Assembly: GCF_004664715.2 (NCBI RefSeq)
Contig: NC_051075.1
Span: 28,588,332 to 28,652,331 of the forward strand
Direction: 5' to 3'
Length of the DNA: 64,000 nt
DNA from: Peromyscus leucopus
Lineage: Eukaryota; Chordata; Mammalia; Rodentia; Cricetidae
The position numbers were made by a program, and so were the translations under genes. Under the pieces are notes generated by a model. That model had not been told where the DNA came from, searched no databases, and was given only the letters and a program-made list of their open reading frames with translations. Below are positions 40,196 through 52,251 of the stretch, one piece after another; position 1 is the first letter of the stretch, and the number at the start of each line of letters is the position of its first letter.

Positions 40196-41120
40196 TCTCC
40201 AAAACATATATAGAACTCAAGAAACTACATATCAAAATACCCAACAATCCAGTTAAAAAAATGAGCTACAGAGCTAAACAGAGAATTCTCAACAGAAGAA
40301 TCTCAAATGGCCGAAATACTTTTAAGGAACTGCTCAACATCATTAGTCATCAAGGAAATGCAAATCAAAATGACTCTGAGATTCCATCTTACACCTGTCA
40401 GAATAGCTAAGATCAAAATCACTGATGACAGCTTATATTGGAGAGGATTTGGAGCAAGGGGAACACTCCTCCACTGTTGGTGGGAGTGCAAACTTGTACA
40501 CACACTTTGAAAATCAGTATGGAGGTTTCTCAGAAAATTGAAAATCAATCTACCTCAAGAGTCAATGATACCACTCTTGGGCATATAACCAAGGAATGCT
40601 CAAGCATACCACAAGGACACTTGCTCAACTATGTTCATAGCAGCATTATTTATAATAGCCATAGCCTGGAAACAACCTAGATGCCCCTCAACTGAAGAAT
40701 AGCTAAGAAAATATGATACATATGCACAATGGAGTACTACTCAGCAGTTAAAAAAATGGCATCATGAAATTTACAGGCAAATGGATGGAACTAGAAAATA
40801 TTATCCTGAGTGAGGTAACCCAGACGCAGAAGGACAAACATGGTATGTACTCACTCATAAGTGGATACTAGATGTAAAGCTAAGGATAACCAGACTACAA
40901 CCCATAGCTCCAGAGAAGCTAGCTAACAAGGAGGACCCTAAGAGGGACTCATGGATCACCTTGGGAAGGGGAAACAGATGAGATCTCCATGAGTAAACTT
41001 GGGTGAAGGAGGGCAATAGAGGGTAGAGGATGGAGGATGAGAGCATGAGGAAATGGGATGGTCGAGCAGGAACAGGAAAGGAGTGGGATAGCAATGAAAG
41101 AGATAAAATTTTTAAATAGG
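40196..41120 (+). mobile_element. L1 ORF2 end and 3' UTR
   Basis: Plus-strand ORF2 C-terminal coding in several frames ([44 protein letters not shown] at 40307-40510). It is followed by ACTACTCAGCAGTTAAAAAAATGG, the CACTCATAAGTGGATACTAG end, and 3' UTR. It is a second L1 in head-to-head arrangement with the fragment on its left. Confidence 0.85.
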
Positions 41121-41189
41121 CCTGACAAGAAGGTATGAGACAAGAAACCTCCCAACGTGCCATAGAGTTTATTTTCAGTTGGACATCTC

Positions 41190-42290
41190 CTGTCGGGCAT
41201 GCAATTTACCCTTCAGAGTAGGTTTTTTCCCCAAGTAAGTCTCCCTTGGAGAAAACTAAATTTTCATTTTCTAGTGAATATTAATAGGAGACAGCTTCTG
41301 TATTAGGGATGAGGCGTGTGTTCCATGGCGTCTTTCAGTTCTATGACCCTATCTGATAACAGACTCATTCAGGCCTTGTGCATGTTACCTCAGTGTCTCT
41401 GAGTTTATATGCGCTTGTGTCTTTCTGTTGTGCCTAAAAGACTTTGTTCCCTTGGTGTGCTCCATCCCTTCCAGTTCTTCCATCACCTGCTCCCTTCCAC
41501 AGGATTTCCTGAGGCCTGAGGAGAGGGATTTGATGGAAACACCCCATTCAAGTGCTGACTGTTTCAAGGTCTCTCACTTTCTGCCTACTCTCTAGCTGTG
41601 GGTCTCACTTTGTTCCCATCTGCTGCAGGAGGAGGTGTCTTTGATGACAGCTGAGCAAGGCACTGATGTGTAAATATGGCAGAATGTCATTTTTTTTTTT
41701 TTTTACTGTGTTCATTTAGTAGAACAGTAGCATTTGGTTTTATCGTAGGTCCCTGACTTTTCTAGTCTGGGGTTCGTTGTTACCCAAGCAGTGTCAGTTA
41801 TGACTTACATCTTGTGGACTGGACCTTAAGTCTAACCAGATATTGGTTGGTTATGTTCACAAGCTTTGTACCATCACTGGCTAGTACTTCATGTAGATAG
41901 GACACCATTTCAGCTGGAAGTGTTTGTAGCTGGGTTGGTGTTTAAGGTTTTCTGTTGATAGTGTACAGAGTACCTTCTAGCAGCAGGAACACTAGCTGGT
42001 AGAGGACAAGGCTTTACATAGTGTCTAGACTTCTTTGTATTAAATAAGTTGTTTTGTTGTTGTCTTCAGAAATAAGGTCTTACCATTAACTTGTAGAGAG
42101 CCTTAGGAACAGCCTCAGTTATTCAAGGGTTCCCATGGAACCCCTTTGGTCAAGAATTTTAAACAAATATAACCCATTCCTGGTACTGTAAGCTTCATTT
42201 GATGACAAGAGATATCCAGCTAGGGATCTGTCTCCTCCATTATTTGGCAGTTTAAAACAAAAGTATTTTTTTTAATCTTAAATTTTTCTT
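41190..42290 (-). mobile_element. Lx-like L1 3' UTR
   Basis: Long non-coding stretch (CTCCCTTGGAGAAAACTAAATTTTC, CTTTCAGTTCTATGACCC, TTCCCATCTGCTGCAGGAGG, TGAGCAAGGCACTGATG) in the style of old rodent L1 3' UTR. A short piece recurs inverted at 16390-16460. Confidence 0.55.
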
Positions 42291-42309
42291 TAACTACTTA
42301 GAGCCATCT

Positions 42310-42740
42310 AGGAGTGAAAAAGAATTACCTGAAACTATGGGTATGTCCAGCACATGTTGGGCTACAAAAGCCAAAGGTGGTGCTGAGAGGAAGTGAGCTG
42401 GCTGAGGACGGAACTTGTTTACCAAAAATTTTGATTGGCTCTTGGGATGAGGAGAGATGACGTAGGTACATGGCCTCCTCATGATCAGCATGCTGAACTA
42501 TACCACCCAGAGAGGCTCGTGGATATGTGACCTTTATTGTGATTGGTAGAAGGAAAGCTGGCTTGTGGTTTGGTGCTTTATAAAGGATGCACTGATGCTT
42601 AATAAACAAGTTCATGCTTGACATGCCTCCCTGCTGCATCTGATTGTCTCCAGGTACCAGGAGGCTGGGTGACGGTCCAGTGGCACACTACCCCTCCTCA
42701 GTCAAGGTCTGCTGCTGGCAATGGGCCTAAACCTTTGGTG
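42310..42740 (+). mobile_element. Candidate LTR with promoter-like signals
   Basis: It contains GATTGGCTCTTGG, a TTTATAAAGG box (about 42578-42587), AATAAACAAG 20 bases later, then a pyrimidine/G-rich end. This order is typical of an ERV LTR. No partner, PBS or duplication was found, so the class is open. Confidence 0.4.
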
Positions 42741-42829
42741 GTGTCAGGGGAACCCCACATGAAACAGTGTTATTTGATAAGGCACTGTCAGGGAAGAAGG
42801 TTGAAGGAGAATTAATCATTAAACTTTTA

Positions 42830-43590
42830 AGCAGTGGAAGATCTCTACAGTTGAACATTAAAAAGAAAATATCCACTTATATAATAGTGACAATGATTAT
42901 AGTGCCATTAAGATTTAATCACCTCCAGAACACATAGCCAGAACAGGAGCATACTCACTGTGTCTAGATCTTCCATGGCAGAGGAGGGTTGGATTGATTC
43001 AGCACCGAGCTTTTGCTGAGTAATCACTGATGGCTGTGCACTGCCGACCTCAGCAGGCTGTTCTTAGAAGGCTGGCTGACTTGATGGACTACATAAGAAG
43101 CTGCTGTGAAATTCTTTGGATTAGAGAATTAGATGAATCCCTCTCCTTATAATGCCTATGGTAATACCTTTCCCCTTTCATGGTGTAGCTGATATGTTGG
43201 AATGAGCCATGATGGTTCTATGTTCATGCATCTGGCACATTGTGGTACATTGTAATCTCAGATGACATACTTGCATAGCTTATTCTTCTTCCTACAGATG
43301 GCCTGATATTATTTGTTAGCACAGCACTTTAAAACGAAAGGTATTTCATATAAAATCTACAACCACCAAAACCACCACTGTACAGCCATAAAGAATTAGT
43401 TTCATCATGATAAAGGTATATATACACATATTTCTCTCCTTCCTGAAGCCATAGGAATTGTCAGTTTTGAAGAAGCATGTAAATTAACAAACAATGAAAT
43501 ACAAAGGGCAAACTGGACAGTGAAAAACATGACCTTGAGCCAACAGACTGAATTTAAACAAGATGTAAATATTGGCCAAAGGTCAGATGG
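42830..43590. other. Unassigned sequence
   Basis: Nothing recognised. Confidence 0.35.
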
Positions 43591-43595
43591 AGTGA

Positions 43596-43777
43596 TATTT
43601 GCTCTGCCCATGACCTTGGGCTATATGGCCCAAAGGAGGCAGTGCTTCCTGCCCTTGTATGTGACCTCTGATAGGGAGCAGGGAGAAAGACATGTGACTC
43701 TTCCCCAATCCCTTATAGGGTCAGGAAGCACCACCTCCTTTAGACCATATAGCCCAAGGTTATGGGCAGAGCAAATA
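43596..43777. repeat. Imperfect inverted repeat, 56-bp arms, 70-bp loop
   Basis: Arm 1 (43596-43651, starts TATTTGCTCTGCCCATGACC) pairs with arm 2 (43722-43777, starts CAGGAAGCACCACCTCC) at 51 of 56 positions. It could fold into a long hairpin as RNA or as single-stranded DNA. Family unknown. Confidence 0.9.
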
Positions 43778-43859
43778 CCACTGCAGTCAGAGGTTCATTG
43801 TCCTGAATCCTTACTTGGTACCCAAGGTCATGTATGGTCTGTGGATATCTAGTTGTCAA

Positions 43860-44400
43860 AGCATTATATAGTGGTGCTCTTCTTTCTGTATTGCATTTTC
43901 TTTTTTTCCTTTTGGCTTTTATAAGTAGCATCTCGTGTGCTCAAGGTTGACCTCTAATTAGTCAAGTCAGGACCTGAACTTTTGAACCACTAGACCAAGC
44001 TTTCAATTGTAACTTCTTAGTACACTTAATGTTTCACAGTACTCTGAGTCTCTATATCATTTTTTTCTGATTTTATCTGTTTGCTTAAATATTCTAAGGT
44101 AATGTTTCATTTCATTTATTATATTTTTCAATTCCAAAAGCTCTACTTAATTTCTAAGATGGTATTTGCATATACTGTGCACAGAAGTTCCAAGAAAGAA
44201 ATCAGATCTTCAACTGAACCATCTGCAAGGCTAAGTGACTAATTAGAACTTTAAAAATTGTGCATAAGTTGGAATGCTGTGGGTCCAGACACTAATTACC
44301 ATTTTTTTAGCTTATCTTTTGCTGCACACACTTGATTTTAGACATTCATTTCCCTCCACTGTGTCTGATCTAGCATCGTTTGTACTATTAGGTGAAAACC
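43860..44400. other. Unassigned sequence
   Basis: Nothing recognised apart from low-complexity T-rich runs. Confidence 0.35.
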
Positions 44401-44414
44401 TAAACTTACTAGAA

Positions 44415-45378
44415 ACTGTTGTGCCCAGATCATAACCCCCCGGGAGACCACCAAGGATGAGCATACCAGAATGCAAAAGCAAAGTTTATCTGTTACAAGT
44501 CATGACAGGAAACTCATCTCAAGCCATCTCAAGTGAGGCAGGGAAGAGTTACTCTTTCTTGGGGAAGTTAGTTTTTATAGGCAAAACCCATAAAATTTCT
44601 TAGAGGGGAGGGGGTTAGTACGGATCCATCCTTGATTGATCCAGTTTTTCCCGGGCCTGGACTTTATCTTACTCTAGCTTATCTGTTTGCCCTGTCAGGA
44701 GTTTTACAACTCCTCTCCAGGGTCTAGTCATGTTATCTCCGGAGAGGGGCATCTTGTGGTTAATTGGTTACCATCAGACATCCTGACTCTGTTCTTTTGT
44801 TCCTGGGGCTGGCACCATCATTTCTGGGGACTTGAAACTGGCCTGGGTCTATCTATATTGAGATATCTTTGTCTAAGGCCCTCTTTTTGAGACAATAGAG
44901 TGAGGGTCTTGTTGTGCCTAGATCATGTCCCCAAAGCTGCCACTGGAGACTTTAGGTACAGAATGCAAAAGTAAGGTGTTTTCTAAATTTACAAGCCTCC
45001 AGGGAGGCTCTTCCAAATCTCTCACTCACAGCAGGGAGGTTGGAAGGAATGCTCCCCTTTCTTTGTGAGGCTAGTTCTTAAAGGCACAGACCATATAATT
45101 TATTTTAACCCGCCTCCCTTTTTAGTCTTTTGGTCGAATATCCTGACTGTGTTTTCCAAAGTCCCTGTAGCAGATACAGCCACCTGGGGAAAAAGGGTCT
45201 AAGTTCTTATCTACACTTAGGAATCCTGATGGCCGGGCAGTGGTGGTGCACGCCTTTAATCCCAGCACTCGGGAGGCAGAGGCAGGCAGATCTCTGTGAG
45301 TTCGAGGCCAGCCTGGACTACCAAGTGAGTTCCAGGAAAAGGTGCAAAGCTACACAGAGAAACCCTGTCTCGAAAAAC

Positions 45379-45412
<34 letters not shown>

Positions 45413-45560
45413 AAACAAACAGGAATCCTGGTTTAAGCTTCTCTTTGTCTGTAGGGGATAGAGTGGGGGGTTTTACTGAGGTATCACAGAACCAGCTTCC
45501 ACCAACTAAAAAGCTAAGAATAAGTCAAATAACAACTGAGGCTTATAACAGATTCATCCC
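44415..45560. repeat. Two tandem copies of an unassigned dispersed repeat
   Basis: Copy 1 from about 44420 (TTGTGCCCAGATCATAACCCC ... GAATGCAAAAGCAAAG) and copy 2 from about 44913 (TTGTGCCTAGATCATGTCCCC ... GAATGCAAAAGTAAGG) share an outline: both continue with an aggregate of CTCATC/CTCACTC, AGGCAGGGA/AGCAGGGA, AGTTTTTATAGGCA/AGTTCTTAAAGGCA and ATCCTGACT. A B1 is inserted in copy 2. Confidence 0.6.
45231..45410 (+). repeat. B1 SINE, young
   Basis: GGCCGGGCAGTGGTGGTGCACGCC to CCTGTCTCGAAAAACC with a long A tail. It is flanked by AGGAATCCTG (45219-45228 and 45421-45430). Confidence 0.96.
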
Positions 45561-45944
45561 TTTGCTATGATTTTCGTGTCTGATATTTCAGTCAAGGAAT
45601 TTGAAAAGCTCCTTCATTTATGGCTTTCTCTGCTCTTTTACTGCAAAAATTTCCTGAAACTGCTTCTACATTGGGGCACAAAATTTGGAAGGTCCAAATT
45701 CGGTTTATTTTAAATTATGCTCTCTCATATTTGACTAGAGAATAAGCTCTTTTACTCTCTTTGAGGTCAAAGTTGTGTTTGCATGTTGACACTTCACTCT
45801 ACTTCAGTTTGAAACAAGATCATTCTCTATCTTCCAGGATGTTGTTGAACCTGTGATCCTTCTTCCTTAGCCTTCTAACTTCCTATTCCTATTTGTAGAT
45901 TTATTTAATTTTATATGTTTGGATGCTTGTGTGCCTGTCTGTAC

Positions 45945-45948
<4 letters not shown>

Positions 45949-45991
<43 letters not shown>
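45949..45991. repeat. (TG)n microsatellite
   Basis: About 21 units, continuous with the tail side of the adjoining minus-strand SINE. Confidence 0.95.
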
Positions 45992-45993
<2 letters not shown>

Positions 45994-46123
45994 ATGTGGA
46001 GGCCTGTAGAGGTCATGAGATTGTCCGGGACTAGAGTCTCAGATAGTTATGAGCCATTATGTGCATACTGGGAATCAAGCCTATTTCTTCTACATTACTG
46101 AGCCAAGCTAACCTCTCCAGCCC
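45992..46123 (-). repeat. B3/B2-type SINE
   Basis: GCATGTGGAGGCCTGTAGAGGTCATGAG, TAGTTATGAGCCATTATGTGCATACTGGGAATC and ACTGAGCCAAGCTAACCTCTCCAGCCC are the reverse complement of the tRNA-derived SINE. Confidence 0.85.
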
Positions 46124-46129
46124 AAACAT

Positions 46130-46870
46130 GGTTGAAAAGCCTGCAGTTCTGACACAGGATATGGAGATAATGGGAATGTCTCTCTGACACCCCAGTCTCA
46201 TCTAAAATTTCTGAGCCTGCACAAATGAAACTCCTCCTATGAGCGCTGAACGTCCTCTCTGAAAAAAAAGGATATAGAAGTCTCTTTTCATAATGTACAT
46301 CTTCTGTTAGGCCATGCATGTCCCCTCCTGTCCATTAAACAAATGGTCAGCCTTAATCTGCATCATGACATACATGGGATTTGAAACTACTGGGACAGCT
46401 TGCAGAAAAATATGAAATGTGGTAAACAATTTGGATTAAAAACAAATTGCCAAAATGTAAGTAGAAATGCTAGAGGAAGACAATAACAAATGGCTCAAGA
46501 AACCTGTCCTACTGAAATGGATCTACAGTAGCAACTCTTCATCCATAATACAAGACCACAAACAGATCACCGGAGACTATATGCTCCAGGATTTACTTAT
46601 TCATATATACCTGTGATAACATCTTAATTAAAAAATATGCAAAATGAGACATTAGCAATAATAACTAGTAATAAAACAGTAATTTTTATTGTCAGCATAA
46701 TAAAAGTAGTTTAAAATTTGTAAATTGTTTACTTTGGGGGGTTTTCAATTACTGTTTTCATACTACTGTTGATTGTTGGTAACTGAAATTTGGAAAACAA
46801 AATTACAGGCAAGGGAATGTTAGAGTATACAGCTACTGATTCAGTAACATTTATGTTCCTCCAAATGTCT
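46130..46870. other. Unassigned sequence
   Basis: Nothing recognised. Confidence 0.35.
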
Positions 46871-46873
46871 CAC

Positions 46874-47012
46874 AGGACAGGGTTTCTCTGTGTAGCTTTG
46901 TACCTTTCCTGGATCTTGCTCTATAGACCAGGTTGGCCTTGAACTCACAAAGATCCGCCTGCCTCTGCCTCCCGAGTGCTGGGATTAAAGGCGTGTGCCA
47001 CCACCGCCCAGC
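46874..47012 (-). repeat. B1 SINE
   Basis: GACAGGGTTTCTCTGTGTAGC to GGGATTAAAGGCGTGTGCCACCACCGCCCAGC, near consensus. The poly(T) is missing. Confidence 0.93.
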
Positions 47013-48740
47013 GACAAAGTGTTCTTACAGCCATAAGATTTCCATGTACCAAAGCAGAGTTTCTGCCCATGAGAAGATCAGGGGTTGCTCACCTCCATGA
47101 GTAAGGGCAGATGCTATTATTGGGTTATTGCAAAATAGAATGTAACAGTAACTGTGACAAATCCTAAAGAGATGTAGACCAGGACGCAGTGCTGAACGCC
47201 AAGAGGTAAGTGAGTGTGCCTGTAACAGTAAACAAGAAGACTGTGAAGCTGAGTTTCAGGAACATGGTCAGATGAGAAAGAAAATAAATGAATGTTGGAA
47301 TTTGAATGCATGTGAGAATTTCTAGGCTATATGAATGAAGGGGACTTTATAAATATTAAATTGAAGGAGCTGCTTTTATGTGATAGCATCCAATGCATAT
47401 CTGCTCAGTTTATGAGAGTTTTGTGATAGAGTTAGTCGGTTCCGCAAGTTAAGCTAAGAAGAGCCACAAATATTTCAGGATACTGAGGTGAATGTCTAAA
47501 GTCATGGAGGTTACTCAGGAATCACACAATAATGAATGTAAAAAGAATGTGAACTTGAAACAAGACTATCAGAGGAATGTAACAAAAGTAAAAAATAGCT
47601 AAGCATTTTATGAAAAGTAATTCCTGTCAATTCTGCAACATAAGAGTAGTGGTCAAGTAACAGAAATGCAGAGTAATGGGAAATAAAATATTGAACAGTT
47701 GTTTCAATGTTTACTAAATTGGATAATTAAGGTTTGACTGAAATCAGGCTTTGTTTTATTCATTCAACAAATATTTATTACATGACTATGCACTCCTGTC
47801 ATGATGCCAAGATGTCAATATTGAAACTGCATCTTAAATGGTGATGAGAGGTATAAATTAAAAACCAAATAGTGAGGAGACCCAGGAGGAGGTTTGAATA
47901 CTTAAGAAAGAACTTAGATTTAGAATAAAAATAGTTTTCTCAGATAATACTAGTACAGTGACTGATGCCAAGACTTATAGGAATATATATATATATATAT
48001 ATATACATATATATATTAGACACTTTAAAAACTTTATGAAATATTAAAATGCATATAGAAAAATCCCAATTTGCCTTACCTAGATAATGTACTAAACATT
48101 TGAAAATACAATCCAGGCTTCAAGCAGTACCCAATTTACTAAGTAATCCCTTGTGTTATTATTTATAAGTTTTACATAAACATATATTTAAATCCCACAC
48201 AAAAGTTCTATAATGTGTAAATGTATTTTAAAATTTATATTCAACTCCTATTTCTCAAGGGTTCTGAGTTTACACAGGACACATTTATTCAAGTATAATA
48301 ATAACACATAATCTGGTTACTAGTTATACAAAAGCACTGTTGTTATAAGGAACCAATGTATGAAAGAAACTGTATCAAAGTTAGAAAGAGTGATAACATG
48401 GAATTTGTGGCTTATTAAAGTTAACAATATAGTTTCTAAATTTATGGATATTTCATATATAGTATTAGCTATTGTACTATTATCTAGTGGTACTATATCA
48501 TGAAAGGTTTGTGTAATATCAACTGTGTAACATAATAATGTTCTGTTTATACCTAATATTCATAGGGGCTAAGGTAAGTATATTTTACATAAAATAAACA
48601 AGAAATGAAAAATCAGACTAAATCATGTTGAATAAAGAGCAGAACCATACAGTCCTATCTTATAGCTTCATAGTAAGCGGTCCCTATAGTCCTCCCATTA
48701 ATATTATCTCTAAAGATAAACACTAGGTATTATCTTCTTC
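47013..48740. other. Mostly unassigned; possible ancient L2 end
   Basis: TTCATTCAACAAATATTTATTACATGACTATGCAC (47758-47792) resembles the conserved L2 LINE 3' end on the minus strand. An (AT)n tract lies at 47984-48013. The rest shows nothing. Confidence 0.4.
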
Positions 48741-48742
48741 TT

Positions 48743-48899
48743 CTTTTTTTCCCCTCAAGACTGTATTTCTCTGTGTAGCTTTGGCACCTTTCCTAGAATT
48801 CACTTTGTAGCCCAGGCTGTCCTTTGAAGTAACAGAGATTGACCTGTCTCTGCCCTCTGAGTGCTGGAAATAAAGACATGTGCCTCCACCGCCCAGCTT
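48743..48899 (-). repeat. B1 SINE
   Basis: Poly(T), CTGTATTTCTCTGTGTAGC to CCTCCACCGCCCAGC. TATCTTCTT lies on both sides. Confidence 0.88.
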
Positions 48900-48949
48900 G
48901 ATACTATCTTCTTAAGTAAAGTTTGATTACCAGATAGCAACATTAATTA

Positions 48950-50307
48950 ATATTTGTACAACAGTATTTTCTATTTTTCTCTCATATATTGTATCATGAC
49001 TGAAGTTTCCCCTTCCCCCATTCCTCCCAGTCACCCTCTCACTTCTTCTTTCCCCTAGATTCACTCCTCCTCTATTTCCTGTCAGAAAAGAGCGGGTTTT
49101 CCATTGATATCAACTGAACAAAGCAAAACAAGTTACAACATGACTTAGCACATACCCTCATATCAAGATTGGACTAGGCAACCCAGTAGGAGGAAAAGGG
49201 TCCTGAGAGCAGGCAAAAGAGTCAGAGACACTGCACCTCCACTGTTAGGAGTCCCACAAGAAGACCAAGCTACACAACCATAACATAAATGCAGAGGACC
49301 TAGGTCAGACCCAAATAGACTACCTGATTGCTGCTTCAGGCTCTCTGAGCCACTTATGAGCCCTGCTTAGTTGATTCTGTGGTCTGTGTTCTACTGGTAT
49401 CTGTCTTTCACCCATCTGGCTCATATGATCCTTCACCCCCTTTTTCCACAGGATTCCTTTCCTACTCCCTGTTTTCTATTTACTATTTTTTATTTGCACC
49501 TTAATAATGGCCCCTTACTCATGTTCTGACTCCTATGAGTACCCATATTTAATCATATTTATAAAGATTCAAATCTAGTATCCCACATAGAACATGACAC
49601 ATTTGTCTTTTGGGGTCTAGGTTACCTCACACAGAATCATTGTTAAATCTCCATCCACTTACCCAACATTTTCATTTTTCTTTACACCTGAATAAATTTC
49701 ATTGTGCAAATTTACCACATATTCACTTTGTGCTCATCAGTGATGGGCATGTAGGCTGTTTCCATTTCCTGGCTATTGTAAATAGAAAACATCATGAACA
49801 TGGATGGGTAAGTGTTTTTGTAATAGAATGTAGAGTCCTTTGAGAATATACTCGAGTGGTAAGGGTAGACTATATGGAAATCTATTTTTAACTTTTACTA
49901 GAAACTCCACATTGATTTCCATAGGGCTGAACAAGTTTGTATCACACCAACAGTGAAAAGGCATTTCCATTTCTCTTCTTCACCAACATTTTTTGCCATT
50001 TTATTTTATGTTAGCCATTCTGAGTAGGGTGAGAACAAATTTCAAAGTAGTTTTAACTTGCATTTATTTAGTAGCTAAAGGTGTTGAACACTTAAAAATA
50101 TTTCTTAATTAGTTATTTTTCTTCTTTTCAGAAGTCCATATTTAGTTCCATGAACCATGTTTTAATAATGTTGTTTTCTTGATATTTTTCCCCATTCTTT
50201 GTATATAATGGATGCATTAATGAAAAGGATTTTCTACTCTTTAGGCTGTTTCTTCATCTGAATGATTGTGTCCTTTGCTATATAGAAGCTTTTAGCTTCA
50301 TGATGTC

Positions 50308-50354
<47 letters not shown>

Positions 50355-51026
50355 TTCTCATCAGAAAAGCCAAGAAATATTTTTTTGTTTTGTTTTGGGG
50401 GGTTTAAATTGATCCCAATACATAAATACTTGTGTTCATAGATACAAAATCTATCTTTGGTTATCTCCATTTAGTCAACTTATAAGCATAGGCTTTGAGA
50501 GGTGCAGTGATGTCTCTATTTGAGAACAATGTGTGAGGAGATTTGTGTATAATAACCCATGCCCCTAGTCCAAAGTAAGATCTCAAAACACTCTCCCACT
50601 ATACTCATATATTGATGTATAGCCCAATTGTCATCAGAGAGGCTTTATCCAGCACCTGATAGAAACAGATGCAGAGAACCCCAGCCAAACATTAGCCAGC
50701 ACTTGAGGAATCCTTCAGAAGAGGAAGAGGAAGGATTGTAGGAGATGGAGAGGTCAAGAGGGTCCATTTTTCAAATGTTGATCTTAATGACTGTGCTATT
50801 AGAGTACGATCAAAAGTCTTTTTCTGTGCCTTTTAGTTGAGGTATATTCACTGCCTGTTCCTCTAAAAAATTTAAGGTAACAAGTTTTATGTTGAGGTCC
50901 CTGGTCCATTTGGAGTTGAATTTTGTGCAAGCTGAAAGAAAAGGCTCTAATTTCAATCTTCCACGTGTAGCTATCCACTTGTACTGGCACTCTTTGTTGA
51001 AAATGCTGCTTAAAAAAATCAAGAAG
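48950..51026 (-). mobile_element. L1 LINE, 3' UTR and ORF2 C-terminal part
   Basis: From left to right: poly-pyrimidine 3' UTR (48960-49580), then antisense ORF2 C-terminal coding (GGTCTAGGTTACCTCACACAG, GGGCATGTAGGCTGTTTCC, CCATTCTGAGTAGGGTGAG) to TTGGAGTTGAATTTTGTGC. All frames are broken. A CT tract and a B1 interrupt it; it resumes at 51215. Confidence 0.85.
50310..50349. repeat. (CT)n microsatellite
   Basis: About 20 units inside the L1. Confidence 0.95.
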
Positions 51027-51152
51027 ATCCAGGCAGTGGTGGCACACAACTTTAATCACAGCATTCAGAAAGCAGGGGCAGGCAGATTTCTGTGAGTTTG
51101 AAGCCAGTCTGTTTTATAGCATGAGTTCAAGGACATCAGGGCTGCACAGAGA

Positions 51153-51155
<3 letters not shown>
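51027..51155 (+). repeat. B1 SINE, incomplete 3' end
   Basis: ATCCAGGCAGTGGTGGCACACAAC to CTGCACAGAGAAGC. The usual AAACCCTGTCTC end and A tail are replaced by a T42A17 run. Confidence 0.85.

Positions 51156-51214
<59 letters not shown>
51156..51214. repeat. T42A17 homopolymer palindrome
   Basis: Forty-two T followed directly by seventeen A. The length in the genome may differ, as such runs assemble poorly. Confidence 0.85.
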
Positions 51215-51500
51215 CATAGCGGGGAAGAAATCAAGCAGATTTAAGAGCATGGGTCCTCAGTTCTGTTCCTCTGATCAGTGTACCTGTGTGTACCATGGGG
51301 TTATTACTACTATCACTCTGTAGTATAACATGACACCAGGATATATGATCCTTCCAGTAGTGCTTTTATTGTTTCTGGTATTTTGACAATCTTGCATCTT
51401 CTATGTCTCCATATGAAATTTAAGATAATTTTTAGGTTTCTTTGAATGAATTAATTGCAAGGTAATTTTGGTAGTAATTGCATTGAGCATTAATGTATTT
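51215..51500 (-). mobile_element. L1 ORF2, continuation
   Basis: CTCAGTTCTGTTCCTCTGATCAG, TATCACTCTGTAGTATAACATG and TTGCATTGAGCATTAATG continue the antisense ORF2 of 48950-51026. Confidence 0.75.
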
Positions 51501-51756
51501 GTTATTTATTATTTATTATATTGAGAATGAAAGTGGAGGTCTCATAACTCTTAGGCAATTGCTTTTTCCCCAACAAAATCTCTGTTACTATTTGTTTTTA
51601 AACCTTTGTTAATCTATAAGAAAAAGAGTTGTTGCTATTTAACATAAAGTCCCAACTCATTTAGTAGAACTTATAGAAAGATAACAATTTAATATTTTAG
51701 AAATGAAAATACTTCTGTTATTTAGTTATTTATTCATTGTATAGTTGAAGTAGTAG
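51501..51756. other. Unassigned AT-rich sequence
   Basis: Nothing recognised. Confidence 0.35.
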
Positions 51757-51762
51757 ATCAGA

Positions 51763-52245
51763 TGTGGTGATATTGTGTTTCCCAAAATATTGTGCACCCT
51801 AATAAACTTATCTGGGGTCAGAGAACAGAACAGCCACTAGATATAGAGGCCAGAAAATGGTGGTACAAACGCCTTTAATCCTAGCATTCCAGAGGCAGAG
51901 ATCCATCTGGACATCAGTGAGTTCAAAGCCACACTGGAAACAGCTAGGCATGGTAACAAGAGCCTTTAATCTGAGGAAGTGATGGCAGGAAGCAGAAAGG
52001 TAAAGGCATGAGGACAAGGAACTAGGGCCTGGTTGAGTTTTTAGGCTTTTGAGCAACAGTTCAGCTGAGATCCATCTGGATGAGGACTCAGAAACTTCCA
52101 GTCTGAGGAAACAGGATCAGTTGAGGAATTGGCAAGGTGAGGTGGCTGTGGCTTGCTCTGCTTCTCTGATCTTCCAGCGTTCACCCCAATACCCGGCTTC
52201 AGGTTTGTTTTTTTATTAATAAGACTTTTTAAGATTCATGATGCA
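51763..52245 (+). mobile_element. Solo LTR, family C (483 bp)
   Basis: TGTGGTGATATTGTG to TTCATGATGCA between perfect ATCAGA duplications (51757-51762 and 52246-52251). It is the best-defined family C copy. It has two B1-like segments and AATAAACTTATCTGGGGTCAG. Confidence 0.93.
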
Positions 52246-52251
52246 ATCAGA

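Noticed and set aside
39868..41120. L1 with a twin-priming inversion
   Set aside because: Both the minus-strand left part and the plus-strand right part contain 3' UTR, so these are two separate L1 fragments.
45130..45570. 146-codon frame
   Set aside because: Crosses a B1 SINE and its long A tail; its middle (QADLCEFEASLDYQVSSR) is the usual B1 translation, also seen at 27494-27766 and antisense at 59223-59504.
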